From the NCBI GenBank assembly GCA_021397845.1, contig CM038043.1, positions 125,842,013-125,906,012 of the forward strand: a stretch of 64,000 nucleotides of DNA, in the 5' to 3' direction. The translations under genes and the position numbers were made by a program. The notes under the pieces were generated by a model that saw nothing but the letters and a program-made list of their open reading frames with translations, made no database searches and was not told where the DNA came from. Shown here in pieces: positions 1 to 14,400 of this stretch. The number at the start of each line of letters is the position of its first letter. The stretch's first letter is position 1. This DNA is from Areca catechu (taxonomy: Eukaryota; Streptophyta; Magnoliopsida; Arecales; Arecaceae).

Positions 1-2263
1 GAAAATATTAGAGGATGAGAAAATAAATTGAGAGGGCATTGGAGACAATGGTGACAAAACTAGAAGAGTGCTTATGGTTCCCAAAGCACAAAATTTTAGC
101 CACAAAGGACAGTATGACTAAAATTACAACCTAGATCAACGATCAACTAAAGCAAAATGAAAAAAATACACAATAATGTGACTTGTAATAACAACTAAAG
201 GAGGTCCTACTCATGAGAGATGCACAAATCATGTGCATGCATGTAGACTTGTAGGTAGAGTGAGCAGAGTTTGAATACTTGGTCAAGGTTGGGATTTGAG
301 CTCAGCCATAAGCTTTCATTCAACAGTAAGCTTTCATTGGACAGTTTCAATGGTTTATGGTTTTGGATTTAGTTTAAAAAGTTTTTCTTGCATAAAGTAA
401 TCAATCAAAATCAGGAAAAAATAAAGATTATAAAAAATCAAACCAAATCATGAAGATAAATAGGGCACATGCAGATAATATTATATTTTTCGAACCATTT
501 GACATATCATTTCACTAGTTGTGTTGATAGAGTCAAAAAAATACATTTTAAAAAATTAATGTTATAGGAATAAAATATAAATTTGAGGGAAATCTTATAA
601 CACAAACTAAATGCTTATAAGGTATGAGTGTTAGACCATCCTTGTATCAAAACTTTAATTTTTCTCATTTCTTTGAAGCATAATGTTGCAATGCTTTCTA
701 ATCTTATTAAAACTTGCAGAACCCAAGTTTAGACTAGAGAAAATGCTTAAAAACTTCCATACATGAAGAAATGACTAAATATCAGCATCGTTAACTCATA
801 TCAACAGTGAATATGGTTCCATAAATCACCATGACAACATAAGGAGATCTGATCTAGGATTGCTTCTGAGTGAAGTACAAATCTTTTGGTTTTGGTTTCA
901 TAGTTTTGGATGAAAGTTCAGATTATAAGCATATACTGAAAGCTTAAGACTGCACAAAGTATTCGAACAGTATGTTTTTTTTCTTGTATTTGTAATAAAG
1001 ACCAGACGAAGCTCCTGCAAAGGTACATGATTCCCACTTGGGCAGATTTTCTGCAACTGACATAGAAGTAATAAATTTTACTGCTGGAATTCATGTCTGG
1101 ACCTTTATTTTGGATATTAAATTACTGCAGATCAATTTTAGAGAACTGATCAATACCTCTATGTACTTCAAGATGTGTACATCAAAATCAATGCAGCACA
1201 TTCTTCATTTATATGGCTCACCATGAATTTTTTTAGACCTAGCTCAATTGGCCATCCATTTATGATCACCAGAACTATATCTAGGTTAAGTTCTAAAACA
1301 TTTGATTTGAGGATACAGGAAATTCAAATATTGTAGAGCAAGATTAATGGCAGGATTTCAAATGTCAATAACCATTATTAGCTATGAAACAGCTAATGAC
1401 AGTAAAAAATGCATATGATAATATTAGATATATTTTCTATGTTAAAATAATAGTGCTTTGAACTATGTTAAAATAAAAAATACTTTACATTAAAACATTA
1501 ATATGAAAATTTTATTAAGTATTGTAAAAATTGGCATAGTTAAATATATAACTGTCACCACCATTATCAAACAACATCTTAAAGACATTATTTAAACCAT
1601 GGTAATACAAAGCTACATCAAGGAACGCATATTTTGGACAGAAAACGATCATGTTTTCGAAAACATAAACATCTTAATATTGTATTTGAATATGTATTAT
1701 GGCATATCAAGGAATTCTGGCAACAATGCTGAAGCCTCCAAAGTTTCCTTTACAATTAAGTGGCTGTCTATGGAATCAGAGATTCAGAATCCCTGTTTTA
1801 TCTGAGACTCCTTAATGGAGGGGTAATGCCCTACCAAAAGCACTTGCAGATCTGGTTGGCCTTATCCATCAGTAAATACATAACTTACAAAGTATTAATA
1901 TGAACCAAGGAGATATAAATGAAATAGGGACAACTACCAGTAAACTTTAAATTTGAGTCCCTATCTATGAATGCTGTCAGTATGTCATTTTCAATATTAT
2001 TATATTGTTAATCAAACCAAAAATTAACTTCAAAACCAACTACTTTGAGAACAGATTGGAGAAACTAAAGCCCACTGTTAAAGAGATTGATACTTCAACA
2101 AAAAGAAAAATTATATCCAACCATTTGTAGGGTTTATAGTAAGATAAACATCATAACAGAGAACTTAGTATGCAGTCCTTTTAGTTGAACCATTGCTACA
2201 TAGAAAAATCAGCAAACTAATTTACATATCCCTAAAATGATAGCATATTATCACATGTGCTAT
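1..2263. other. 3' flank of the BAR-domain gene, no gene recognised
   Basis: AT-rich sequence downstream of the last recognised exon of the minus-strand host gene. The short open frames at 1038-1226 and 1599-1805 have no recognisable motif and are read as chance. The stretch should hold the 3' UTR and possibly a short last exon, because the exon ending near 2264 carries a good splice donor. I could not place such an exon. Confidence 0.5.
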
Positions 2264-5200
2264 TTAACATACCTTTGCTTTTGTGACCTGAGCTACTGAT
2301 TCTGAAATTGTTGATGTGGACTGTACATTTATCAAATATATTGGTCTCAGAGCAGGTGAAGATACATCTGTAGTTCTGCTCTGAATTTGAGGAGCCTCCA
2401 ACATCTTAGCAACTGTTGGTGCTGGTGTTCCTGGATTACTAGAAGGTATAGAAAAACTACGAGCCATAACCCCAGGTGGTGTTGGTAGTGGTGATGCTGT
2501 ATGTAATGAATTTAGTGGCATCTTGGATGTTGCAAGCTCTTGACCTCTGCACACCAAAGGAGCTGAATGACCAATTAAAGCAGATGGACTTGTAGATTTC
2601 ACTGAACTGTTTGGAGGTCTTGGAAGCTCATGAAGCTCATTAATTCTTGGTGATGCTATAGGAGGTGAGGCACTACTGGACATGTTTTGTGACGTCGATG
2701 GTTGATTCATGGGAATATGTGCTGGCTTTGCAGAAGCTGCAAGATGATAATCCACTGACAATGTCGAAGTTGCTGAAAATGTGGGCTTGGCTGGCCATGC
2801 TTGACTTGTCAATGGACCTGAGTAAGCTTGTCTCTTTATCTTTTTAGAGTCCAAAGCATTGACTAGATTTACCTGTGGCAACGATAGCCCTTCATTCAGA
2901 GGGTGCATTCTGATGGGGCTGCTATTAGCATTGCTTTCTTTAAGTACCAACTGTGCTTTAGGCAATCTGGTAGGGCTTGACAGCTTATCATCTCTGAATT
3001 CTTTCACAAGCATGTTTGGCTGCAAGGGTGACGAATGCCACAACTGTGTCGGCCAGCTAACCTCTGTCTCCAGCTGAGGTGCAGAAACTGATGTACCTGA
3101 CCCTGTTAAATCTGAGCTTTTCACATCAACTGGTGTAGGGAGAACATAAGTGTGAAACTTCCTTGCTGATAAAGGCTGCATTTGTTGTATCCTTTCAGAT
3201 GGTTCGAACTTTTTATCAGCTAAAAGTGGTGCCGATAAGCTAACAACCCTTGGTCCCCTACTGAATGAAGTGTCTGCTTGGCTGTGCTCTATATTTTCCT
3301 GCAAAAGAAAATAGGGCATAAATCTCAAAAGAGGAAAAAAAATGCTAGATTAATTGCTTAATTTTCTAAATTCATAAAACAACAGCATATACTGAAATTT
3401 CTTAGGTAATAATAAGTATTGACCAACTCAAATTACAGAAATAAGCTAAATATGATGGTATGGACTCTCTAAATAATCAGTTTTGTTATTAAAGAATTTT
3501 AAATCCTGCAAGAGATTGGAAATAATGGAGTTTCTTAATTATCACATAAAATTTTTCAAAGAGTTCCCTAAACCAGAAGAAATGTCAGACTTTCAGGGTC
3601 AGTGTAGTGCAGAACTTTGACAACATTACAACATGAGGTAATCTAGAAGATTTTGGAACCAGCAATTATTACTAGTCAACACACAACTCAAAGGTATTTT
3701 GTGTTTCTCTCTAGCTCTGTTGTTAGAATCGTGCGAGTCACATTTGACTCATCAGATTCGAGTCAATTTAGCCCGTGGCCGAGTCAAACCACAGAGGAGA
3801 ATCGGAAATAGAAAGGGATCGCACCTGTATCGCCAACTCGTGGGATGAATTGTCGTCGTCGCTGGATTATCCGAGTCCACCATCATCGCTGGATTGTTCG
3901 AGTCTATCAATTCAGAAAAGGTAGGTTTCCTGTCGAAAATCTTCAACAATTTTGGAAGCCAAGGCATCGAAATCTCTTAAAATCCCTTAAGAATTATTTC
4001 ATTAAAGAAAATTGAAGGTATTTCAACCCCTACCAACTTCTCTTCTCCCATTCTCTCTCTTGTTCTTCGATTTCTCTCTACTGTTGCTTCTCCAAGCTTC
4101 AATGGCCAGCGGAGGAGACCCGTGCTCTCTCCGTCTCTCTTTCCTGTTTGTCTTCCCCAAAAAGATGCCCCAAAGCCCCTCAACCCTCTCTGAGCTTCAC
4201 TGTGAGGCCCATTCGAAGCCGTCATTGTCGCCGTCTTCCCCAAGAGGCATGCTCGAAGCCCCCATCCAAAGCCCCTATTTGCCATCTTCCCCAAAAACCC
4301 GTTCAAAGCTCCCATCCAAATACCTGTTTGCCATCTTCGACCGAGAGAGATGCATGGACTTTAAGAGAGAGGCGGAGTCTCTTTCTCTCTCCGAGACCTA
4401 TTTCCTCTCTATTCGACCAAGAGACAGTGAGTTGTGGTCCACTGGTTTTAAAACCTAGAGTTTTAACATTTTTAAGGTAAGATTTAATCTTTTAAGTATT
4501 TAATAATTATTTTACTTATTTATTTATTTATTATTTTTATAATATTTTTTATTGTTTTTAATTTCAATTTTTCGTTTTCAACAACACTTTTTATTATAGA
4601 ATCATGCCACCTAAAAAAAGCTAAGACTATGGATCCAACTTGGGATCATTGCAAGAAATTCAATGATGGTAAAGGAGATGATAGAAATTGATTGCATCTT
4701 GTATACAACTATTGTAAAAAAAAATTTGGAGAAGAGTTAATAAAATAAAAAATCATCTTGCGGGTGCTCATAATAATGTTTCTTTTTGTGCTCAAGTTCT
4801 TGAAAAAATTCTAGATTTTTTTAAAAAATTTGTTGGGGGAGAAAGAAATTGAGAAAAATTTTGATGATGATGTTGAGTGTTTTAAAGTAGAAGAGCCAAA
4901 TGCAAAAATAAGGGCACTACGAATTCATTTGTGATTAAAGGAAGGAGAAATATATCTAAACAACGGCAATGAATAAAATGATTAAAAGAAGGAAACAATA
5001 GTCAGGGATATTTGTAAATTTTTATATGAATATGCATTGGCCTTCAATTTGATTAAAAGTCCTTTATTTGCTCAAATGATTAAATCTATTGGTAAGTATG
5101 AAAGGGGATTGAAACTTCCATGGGATACCTCTAATGTTAGTAAGGATTTAAATAAGTAATTTGAATTACTTGACAACTTAGTAGAGGAGATTGGAGAGGA

Positions 5201-8200
5201 CAATGTAGTTCAAGTGGATATGGATTGTGCCTCTACTTATGTTGGTGCAGGTAAACTCTTAAAAGAAAAGAGAAAGCATCTTTTTTTCTCTATGTACGGC
5301 ATATTGTTTAGATTTAATACTTAGTGACATTAGAAACATTCCAATTTTTTAATATACTTGACAAGGAAAGGCAAATTATAGTTTACATTTACCATCGTAT
5401 TTGGATTCTTAGTTTGTTTAGAAAATATTCTAAGAACAAGGATTTGATAAGACCAGCGGTTACTAGATTTGCCACATCCTATCTCACTTTGAGGAGCATA
5501 AGAGATAGAAAGATTACTTTAAAAGCTAAGCACTTATGCATGAAAATTTGAAGCTAGAAAAGTTAAAGAAATTATATTGAGTGATAATAGATTTTAGAAA
5601 GCTACAAAATATTGTTTTAAGTGTATCCTTTCTTTGGTAAAAGTGTTGAGACTTGTTGATGAATAGGTTATATTTATAAAGCAATAGATAAAGCAAAAGA
5701 ATAAATTGACAAAAATTTCAGCAATATGAACAAGAGGTATGATAGGATTTGAGAGATAATTGACACTCGTTTGGAATTTGCAACTCCATAGACCACTCCA
5801 TGCGACAGCATATTATCTTAATCCAAGGTAAGTCAAACTTAATTTTTAATTTTTAATTTCTATTATTCTATTAATATTTTTTAAAAAAAATAATATATTT
5901 TTTAACTTCTTAATTATTAGGTTTCAATATAATTCTAATTTTAATGCCAATGTTGAAGTAAAAATTGGATTATTCAAAATAATTGAAGGAATGTATCCAA
6001 ATATTAAGACAAGAGTCATCGTTGATTCACAACTTGACAAATTTAGGAAAGTCAAGGGTTTATTTAGGATGGACATGGCAGTATTGACAAGAAAGAAAAA
6101 ACAACAGAGTAATTAACCTTTAAGTTTTATGAATTCATTTTTAATTATATATTTTTTATTTCTAACTTTATGAAATTTAATTTATCTTAATTTATTTGTC
6201 TAGCTCTATGATGGAAGAGTTTTGGAGAATAGTGCAAAGAACTTCAAAAACTAGCAATTCAAGTACTAAGCCTTACTTGTAGTGCCACCGAGTGTGAAAG
6301 AAATTGGAGCACATTTGGACATATTCATTCCACAAAAGGAATCATTTAGAGCAACAAAGGTTGAATACCTTAGTGTTTGTCAAGTATAATATTCAACTTG
6401 AGATGAGACAACAAAAGAGACAAGAAAGGGAAGAGACATATAATCCGATATGCTTATCAGATATGGAATCAGATGATGAGTAGATAACCGAACAAGAAGT
6501 GCCATGTTTATCAAATGATGTCTTGGTTAGATGTAAATGAATGGTTTAATATTGATGAAGGACCTAATAAAGGAAAAGGAAGAGAGGTATGCAATTTTTC
6601 TATTTTTTTTTATTTTTTTTTCAACATTTGCATTATTTTCTTATTTGTTTTTGTTGATTCTTAAAATATTTTTGTAGGACCAAGGAACTTAAATCTTGAT
6701 GGTAAACGTAAAGGAAAAGAAAAAGCTGTTGAGGAAGATACTAAAGTGATAGAAGATAAAGGTGATGAGGAAGAAGAGGAAGAAGAAGAAAATCAAGAGA
6801 TAATTATGCTTGAAGAAGATAATGATAACGACGGCGACAGTGATAACATTAGCCTTGGAAATGATTATGATGATTGAAGATTCTATTTAATTGTTTGGGA
6901 CACTGAGTGAATAGTTTCGAATTAGTAATATGTTTTAAAAGGTACACCGTACATGGATATTTGTATATGTTTTAGATTTATACTCACTATTTTAAAGTTA
7001 AACTTACCTATGCTCTTTGAGTGTTCATTGATTAATAGATGGGTATACATTTTCATTATACTTTTATTTTAATATTTCTTAAATTATTTTGTTATACAAA
7101 TTATGCAATATTGACTACAATGGGATTCGGACTCATATCTCTTGCTATGGAGGTAAGCGTCTTTTCATTTAAATTTTGTTTTTATACTAATTTTTATTAT
7201 TTTATAAATAAATTGATTTGTTAATCAATCTTATGAGTCGAGTCACGATTCAAGTCATGGGCGATTCACAAGTCGAATCCCAATTTGACAACTATGCTCA
7301 ATGGTTTTTTAATGCTAATTGAATGTTCAAGTTATAAGCTCATGATGGTTGATAATCTTATATTGTAAGTCAACAAAATGATGATGGGGTCAAATCTGGT
7401 GGCAAGTTTGTCCCCGCTTATATACATTTCCCTATATAAAAATTGGAGTTACAAAACTTGCCTACATTAAAATCTTAAAATAATAAAAAAACATTAATTA
7501 AGAAATACAGTGTCCATGAACTAACCTAAGCATGTTAGGTATGGTAGAGTTATATCATAGTTCTGAAGTCCAAACCTTGTAGTAATACCTTAATGGTCTA
7601 GGTTAGTAGGGTACAATATGCCCTTGCAATAACAAACGGTAAGCTAGGAGTTGACACATTATTATCATGTGTCTATAAGACGTCCATCGAGCTCCTATAC
7701 CATATAGGTATCATACTTGGATGGTATGGTAAGCCCTATACTTGCTAGTAAGGATCGATACTTAAAGCCTAGGGATATGGATTCATTTCTTCTCAATCTT
7801 GTCAAAAACTCATTTTTTGTCCAAGATAAGCATTTTCTAATGCAACCAAAGTTGGACCTAAACCAAGCTCAACTTGTCTCATCCAGATTGCCAACCCAAA
7901 TTACATATTTATGTATCAAAAGTTTGCAATTACAACCTTAATCTTTCAAGATGAAGTTCAAGATTACTTTTGCGTAAAAAGGTAAATCAAATGAAAATGA
8001 GACTTGAGTTTCTCTTTATGCACAGATGATGTTTACTTGTACTAATAGATACCAAAGCAGCCTCTTACATCAAACAGCAGCAATGTATTTGCATTTACTA
8101 TACATACCAGATTTAGGGAAAGAGTCTAAAAAGTATAACTAAAATGAAATTAATATCAGATGGTTTATACAAGAAGACTGCCAGAATCTCCGATAATTAG

Positions 8201-11200
8201 AAGTTTGTGATGTGTTAAAGAAGACTATGCCAGTTTGCTTTAGGGTATAGACATATGTCAATTAATGCTGACAAAGATAATCATATGAATCAATCAACTT
8301 TGCATTGAAAGAATCTACCAATCTTCACCTGTGCAGTTTCAGTAGTTGATGTCGGGGCATTTGTTTGGTCCAGTTTATCTAACTGAATGTGAAAGAAACA
8401 ATAGCATTAGGTTCTACAGAATGAAAGTGATGAGTGTGAATAGGTGCATCTATTAATCAATCTCCAACCCATAATAAAAAATGAGTGATTGGTGCTTATA
8501 ATATATAAAACATTCAAAAGTGTAGAAATAGAAAATAATGAAACACATGTACATAATTAAAGAAAAATATAAATGATAAATATCAATATGAACATACCTA
8601 ATTAAAAGAAAATGACCATTTTCAAGAACATTGCCATCAATTGAGAAATGTAACCAGAAATAGAGCATGGAAGTAAGAAATTGGGAGCCAATCATGGAAT
8701 CTAAGGCTACGACCTGGACATTGTTGTAAAGGAAAATGAAAGAAGGCATCTGATAATAGAAGATGGGAAAAGGTAAGTGTAACTAATTCAGTTTAGCATT
8801 GACATCTCCTGCTTAAAAGGTCAAATGCCTAATACACAACTAGTTATTGACACTTTATATAAATACTGAAACTAGCTTTTAAAGACATATCATAAAAAAA
8901 TAATAAGGAAAAAGCTAGCACAGAAGTCTAGGGACCAACTCTTAATAAGTAAGATAATTGAATGACAAAATACTTTACTAGTTTGGTCCCTTCATCCCTC
9001 TCTTTTTCCCTTGCTCTCCCTATGCATAACCACCTTTGCACACCAAGTGATAAAGGTAGACCTTTTTAGATAATTTTCAACCATAAATATGTCCAGCATT
9101 GCGGTTCCTAGGATCTACAGCCCAAATTAGTTACTTTTCCTCTTTAAGACCAAGATATGAAAGTTTGTTGAAGTATGCTCAATGATTGCCAAGCCAACTT
9201 GAACTGCACAGTTCAATGGCTTTAGCCCATGCTGACCCGAACCTATGCCAAGTCAAAATGATTTAGCATGTCAGGTTGGTTTGATTATAAAACTTCTCCC
9301 CCACCCTCCACCTGCTTGCCGGGTTTTAAACACCCCTGCACCTTGCTATCATGATGGTTCGAGTTCGAGAGCACCATTCTAGACACTGCACACTCCTTCT
9401 CAACCATCCCTAAAAAATTCCTCTCTCTCTCTCTCTCTCTGTGCATGCTAGGGTTAGGGTTAGCCCCCTGCCCTCCCCCCCCTCTTCCCGCTAGGGTTAA
9501 GGTTAGGGTTTAGCCATTGGCCCTCCCCCTTCCTCCCTACCTTGCCCTCTCCCTCCCTCTCTCTCTTCCTCTCTCATTTTCTCCCTCTTCCTCTTCTTGT
9601 TTTTCGTATCCCCGGATTAGCACAGTATAGACCCGTATTGTACCCCAAACCGGTCGCTGGCATGTACAATCTCCGGTACCGGTTCAATGAACCTTGAATA
9701 TGCTTGTTAGCCTGCTAGTAATTTCTATCACCAAATAGATAGGAACATAAGTCTAATATCTGCCTTGTAAAATTAATTCTCTTGTAAATGACTCAAGTTA
9801 TGCTCTCACCAAAATCAAGTTTCAATTGCTCAAGAGCAAACTAGCATTCAATATCTTCAGTAAAAAGCAAACTAATGCAAGTTCTATATATTCATTCCTC
9901 CATTTTGTTATAATGCAATGAGGCATCAATTATCCTCATCCAATAAGGAAGGATAAAATTTATACCATTACCATACCTTGGAATCTTGGATATTTAACCA
10001 AGGCCAAGTCATTTGAAATAAGAGTTGTTCTTTCTACACTTCCACACAAGTCTTGTGTGGTCTTCCCCCCCTCCTTTAACCTGTTAGACTAAAGCTACAC
10101 TCTCCAGCAGGGCTACAGTTCCAGCCAACTCTACATATAAAAAATATAATCTAAAATTTGTTCCTACACTTTATTAACTATTATTGCTATTATCAAGCTT
10201 ATCTAACTTCCAGCTCAACACCACCCTGATTAACCTCAAGTAACTTATGCTAACTATATCATTATCCCTGTCTTATACTGATATTCCCTCTTTCAGAAGC
10301 CTGTTAGGCTAAAGCTGCACCTTCCACCAGGGTAGCAAATCCAGCCTGCACTATATATAAACTAAATAATCTCAAATTATTTCCCTCGCTTCATAAACTA
10401 TTGGTGCTATAAACAAGCTTGTCTAACTTATTTGAAACTTAACACCACCCAAATTTACCTCAAGTAACCTACTATAATTATCCCAGCTATGCCTGCCTTA
10501 AGCGGATGTTCCCCCTTTACTGCCCAATCATTACTAATTTAATCGATGCATAAGATAACATGCTTATTCTTTAAATTGCTTCTTCATAAGGCATGAGGAG
10601 AAAAAGTCAACCAAGTTATATGCCATGCAATTTTATTTCGCATTGAATTCAATTATGGAATGCAACATGAAGAGAACATAGAGGGTAGGCAAGGAAGCAC
10701 GGATGGATCAAATCAAACATTTTCTTGTTCAAAGAAAAAGGTCCTGAATGCAAGAACCAGCAAGAGAATATTAAGTTGGATGTGTCCTTGTCATAAGTAG
10801 CTAAAACAGTATATCATGTCTCATTGAATATTTTCAGGGGCGTAACTGCTATCAGTTGTGTCATATTACATGCAGCCCCTCTCATTAAAAAGTATATCTA
10901 CCAAGAGCTTTTTTTTTATGGTACATGTTTCAGGTAATGAATGCTATTTCTCATTTATCTCCAGGCAATAAGGTCATCTAAATTAATAACCTACTTCGCT
11001 AATCATGACTTGGACAATTTCAAATGTGAAACAACAAAAGTATAAATATTTTAAGATGCACAACTTTAATAGTAAAACTTATGATCCAATTTATTGTTTA
11101 TAAGCAAACAAATTCATTGGATTATGGGGCATGCCTTTCAAGATGTTTAGAACAGGACTGATGGTGTGGGTTCTTCATTTGTATGGATTATCATGAATCT

Positions 11201-11369
11201 TGCCGCATGAATTCTATTGGTATAATCCATTTTGGGTCCAGTTGACATACAAACAGCAAATCTCCAAAATATCTGAATTCGGTTTTCAGGCAAATTACAG
11301 GTTGTAATCACAGTTAATCATGCATTATAAACATACAACTTATCATGTATCTTACACCAACACAAATTG

Positions 11370-11418
<49 letters not shown>

Positions 11419-14400
11419 CGCGCGCGCGCGCGCACGTGCATAAACACAAACATGCATGCATATATATACCTAAGCAAAGACTGTCTAGCTCAAGTCAGTC
11501 ATGCAAGGCCTGAAGTAGATTAAAATACGAAAATAAAGACTAAGAAAACAGATACATGCATTGGCAAAATAACTAGATGAGGCCACAGATTAACCAGGTA
11601 TCTTCTCACCTCCATTGAGTTTCTATATACAGAAACATGACCTTGACCATGGCTATTTTGTCCGTAGTCAAAGCTCAACTCCCCATCATCATTGCCATCA
11701 CAACTATTTTCATCCCCACCATCATCATCATCCTCTGTGTCATCCTCAAGTCCACTGAACTGATAATCAATATGCTGTTGTTCGGCTATTGCTTTGACAT
11801 GTGGCTCAACCACCTCAAGAGACTTTACTCCTTTCCTAAAGAAATTTAACTGATTCACAACAGAAAAATCAGGAAAAATGCTACATCAGTTCCCTATCGG
11901 GCAAAAGATATTTTTATCATTTTAAAATCGAAATGACCTGAGCAGCATGGTGACGAGCAGCCTGTGTCAAAAGACTTCGGGACTGCCCTTGCTTTAATGA
12001 TTTTAAGCGAAAAACAAAAAGGGTTGCCTCTTCTTGATAATCTTCTTGAGATGCTTGCAACTGCTGTGGAGAAAAACTTTCACCTTTGGCATTTTTTGAC
12101 CTTCCTTTTTCTCTCTGTGCTGCTAGCATGAACTTATACAAATCTCTGCAAAAGATATATCAAACTTAACAGTATCCTTATTGTAAGAGAAACATTATTG
12201 GTAAATTGTATCAATTCCATACCTTTTATCGTCACACTGGCGTTTCATCTCCTGCACTGGCAAACAGGCTCGTTAAAAGGTTATTATGCCTTCTTGAACA
12301 GAAGCAAGCATATTAATATTAAGAATAAATACAATGTCCCCTAACATTAATTTTAAACTATAGCAGATATTTAACACGACAGAACTAATCACAGAGGGAC
12401 CTGGATATTTATAGAAATATAGAAACAAAATAGACATCAAAAGAAAATATATTGAACTTAAACTAGGAAATCTGTGGAGATCTATCTGGATGGAGAGACA
12501 GTTTGCTACCAGAAAATGATGATTATACATGACAAGTAGAGGGGGAATGGGAAGTTTTGATAGCAATTTGGTTGGTAACAGGAAGCTAATAACAAAGGGG
12601 AAATAATATGGACTCTTCTTCAAAGAGGTGTTAATTATTTACTAACTCTGGTTGGTTGTAGAAATTTGATGGCAATCTAGTTATATGCTATAAATTAGAG
12701 ATTCTTCACGTATTATGGTTGGAAAATATCATGTCAAAAAGGAACTCATTGAACATGATCATATAAGAATAGTTTTCTCAAGCATGAATATTTGTTTATA
12801 TAAATGTAGGACTGTTGCTACTTGAAGGCTGTGATACATGGACATTCACATCCATCTCCTACATCCACAACAAATATTTATCTAAATCAAATATGCATGA
12901 TGAACTTGGATCTTATCAATTATTTTAGTTGCAGCTTCTAAAAATTGGTAGAGTAGGACTCCAACAATGAGTTCAGCCCATTATAATAATGTAAAGAGTG
13001 TCCTTTTGTTCTTTGTTAAAGGCTGATTAAAACATAGGTATTAAAGTAACTTGGCAAAATGTTACCTTTTTAAAATCCTCAAAATGTTAAAGGGGTGTTT
13101 GATTTGCGACCGGAATCGGAATTGGAATGGATCAGAATCGGAATCAGAATGGATGAAGCGTTTGGTTCATGATCAAAATTGAAATGGAAAGGGATGATTC
13201 CCATTGTTATTGTTTGGCTCATGTAAAGGTAGGAATAGATATCAACTCAATTTCCACTTTTACCTTAAACTAAAAATCTTCAAAATTTAAATATTTTATA
13301 TATTTTTAAAATTATCTTATTTAATATTTTTTGGATTCATTCCATTTTATGATAACTTCATCTCTAGCAATCTTCCCACTTATAAACCCTAAACCCACAA
13401 AACCATATTTTAATATTTTTTATATTTTAATATTTAAGATTTTAAACTTATTTATTAACTATTTTAATATTTTTAATATTTTAAAATATTAATATTAATT
13501 ATTAATATTTTTAAGGTTTAATATATTTTATCTTATATTTTACCACTTTTTTATTTTTTATCTATTTTAAATATTTTTGTCTTATTTAATATTTTATTTT
13601 TTATCTTATATTTTTTAAGATTTTTTATTTATTATTTTATTAATCTTTTTTATTTGTTTAAAACCTCCTTAGAATCCTAAATCATCATATCCATTTCCCT
13701 CTTGGCCCCCACCAAAACCCAGTCCATGCCCTCCTCTCCTCCCCATCCAAGATCCCCGCCAAAGTGCATGGAGGCTGAGCAGCCCTCCAGTGACCTCCGT
13801 TGCTGCAATTGCACTAACATTGATGAGTTTGGTACCCAGCTCTTCCACCTCGCCGGGAGTAACATACCCCCATTCCCTTCATGGCCATCGCTCCCCAAAA
13901 CTCCCTCCACCGCCTTCTTCCCCTATATCCGGCCACCCCTACTACCTCCTCGCCCTCACCAAGCTCTCTCAAGTGATCCTTCCCCTTCTCATTGTCTTCC
14001 ACCTCTCCCCCTATATCTTTTTAATTTCAACTCAACAAAGAGCACCACGAATTTCGAAAAAAGTTTTAATAGAGGAATCAGATTTGAATCTTGGGAAGAG
14101 ATACCTAATTGGATTTAGAACGGATTGGACCATTCACATTCTATCCCAAAATTGAAATCGGAATGGGACTCCCCCCAACCAAATGGTTGAAATGGGAGCC
14201 ATCCATTCCCATTTCCATTGCTAGCCCCAACTCTCTCCAATCAAACACCCCCTCAGAAGTTTGGACAACACACAGCTTGCAAGGGCCTTGACAAATAATA
14301 TCACTTAAGGCTAGGTTTTATACCATATATTTATATGTTTTGAAATAGTTTATGTATCCTTAGAATCTCTCTTTTCTCCTTTTGCAGTGCTGTATACTTA

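Larger units (their letters stand above)
3299..8328. other. Intron 9 of the BAR-domain gene
   Basis: Five-kilobase intron bounded by CAG|GTGAAG and TTTTGCAG|GAA on the minus strand. About 3.6 kb of it is a degenerate hAT transposon (3720-7291). The rest, 3299-3719 and 7292-8328, is AT-rich with no feature I can support. Confidence 0.75.
8383..11609. other. Intron 8 of the BAR-domain gene
   Basis: Intron of 3.2 kb bounded by GAG|GTGAGA and ACATTCAG|TTAGAT on the minus strand. It holds a short hAT-type element (9180-9696), a diverged 220-bp tandem duplication (10079-10525) and a dinucleotide run (11372-11433). Nothing else was recognised. The acceptor is set at 8382 rather than four bases further, because only this choice keeps the reading frame. 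Confidence 0.7.

Noticed and set aside
4012..4480. Overlapping plus-strand frames of 148 and 110 codons and a minus-strand frame
   Set aside because: CT-rich low-complexity leader of the hAT element; Ser/Pro/Leu-rich peptides without motif in every frame.
9448..9514. Telomere-like GGGTTAGGGTTAG and GGGTTAAGGTTAGGGTTTAG
   Set aside because: Only two or three units, inside pyrimidine-rich sequence of a short transposon; too few for an interstitial telomere and common near plant promoters and repeats.
13702..14155. Frames of 138 and 121 codons as a possible gene
   Set aside because: Kept only as a GC island in a transposon: no recognised domain, no splice-supported extension, and open in several frames alike.
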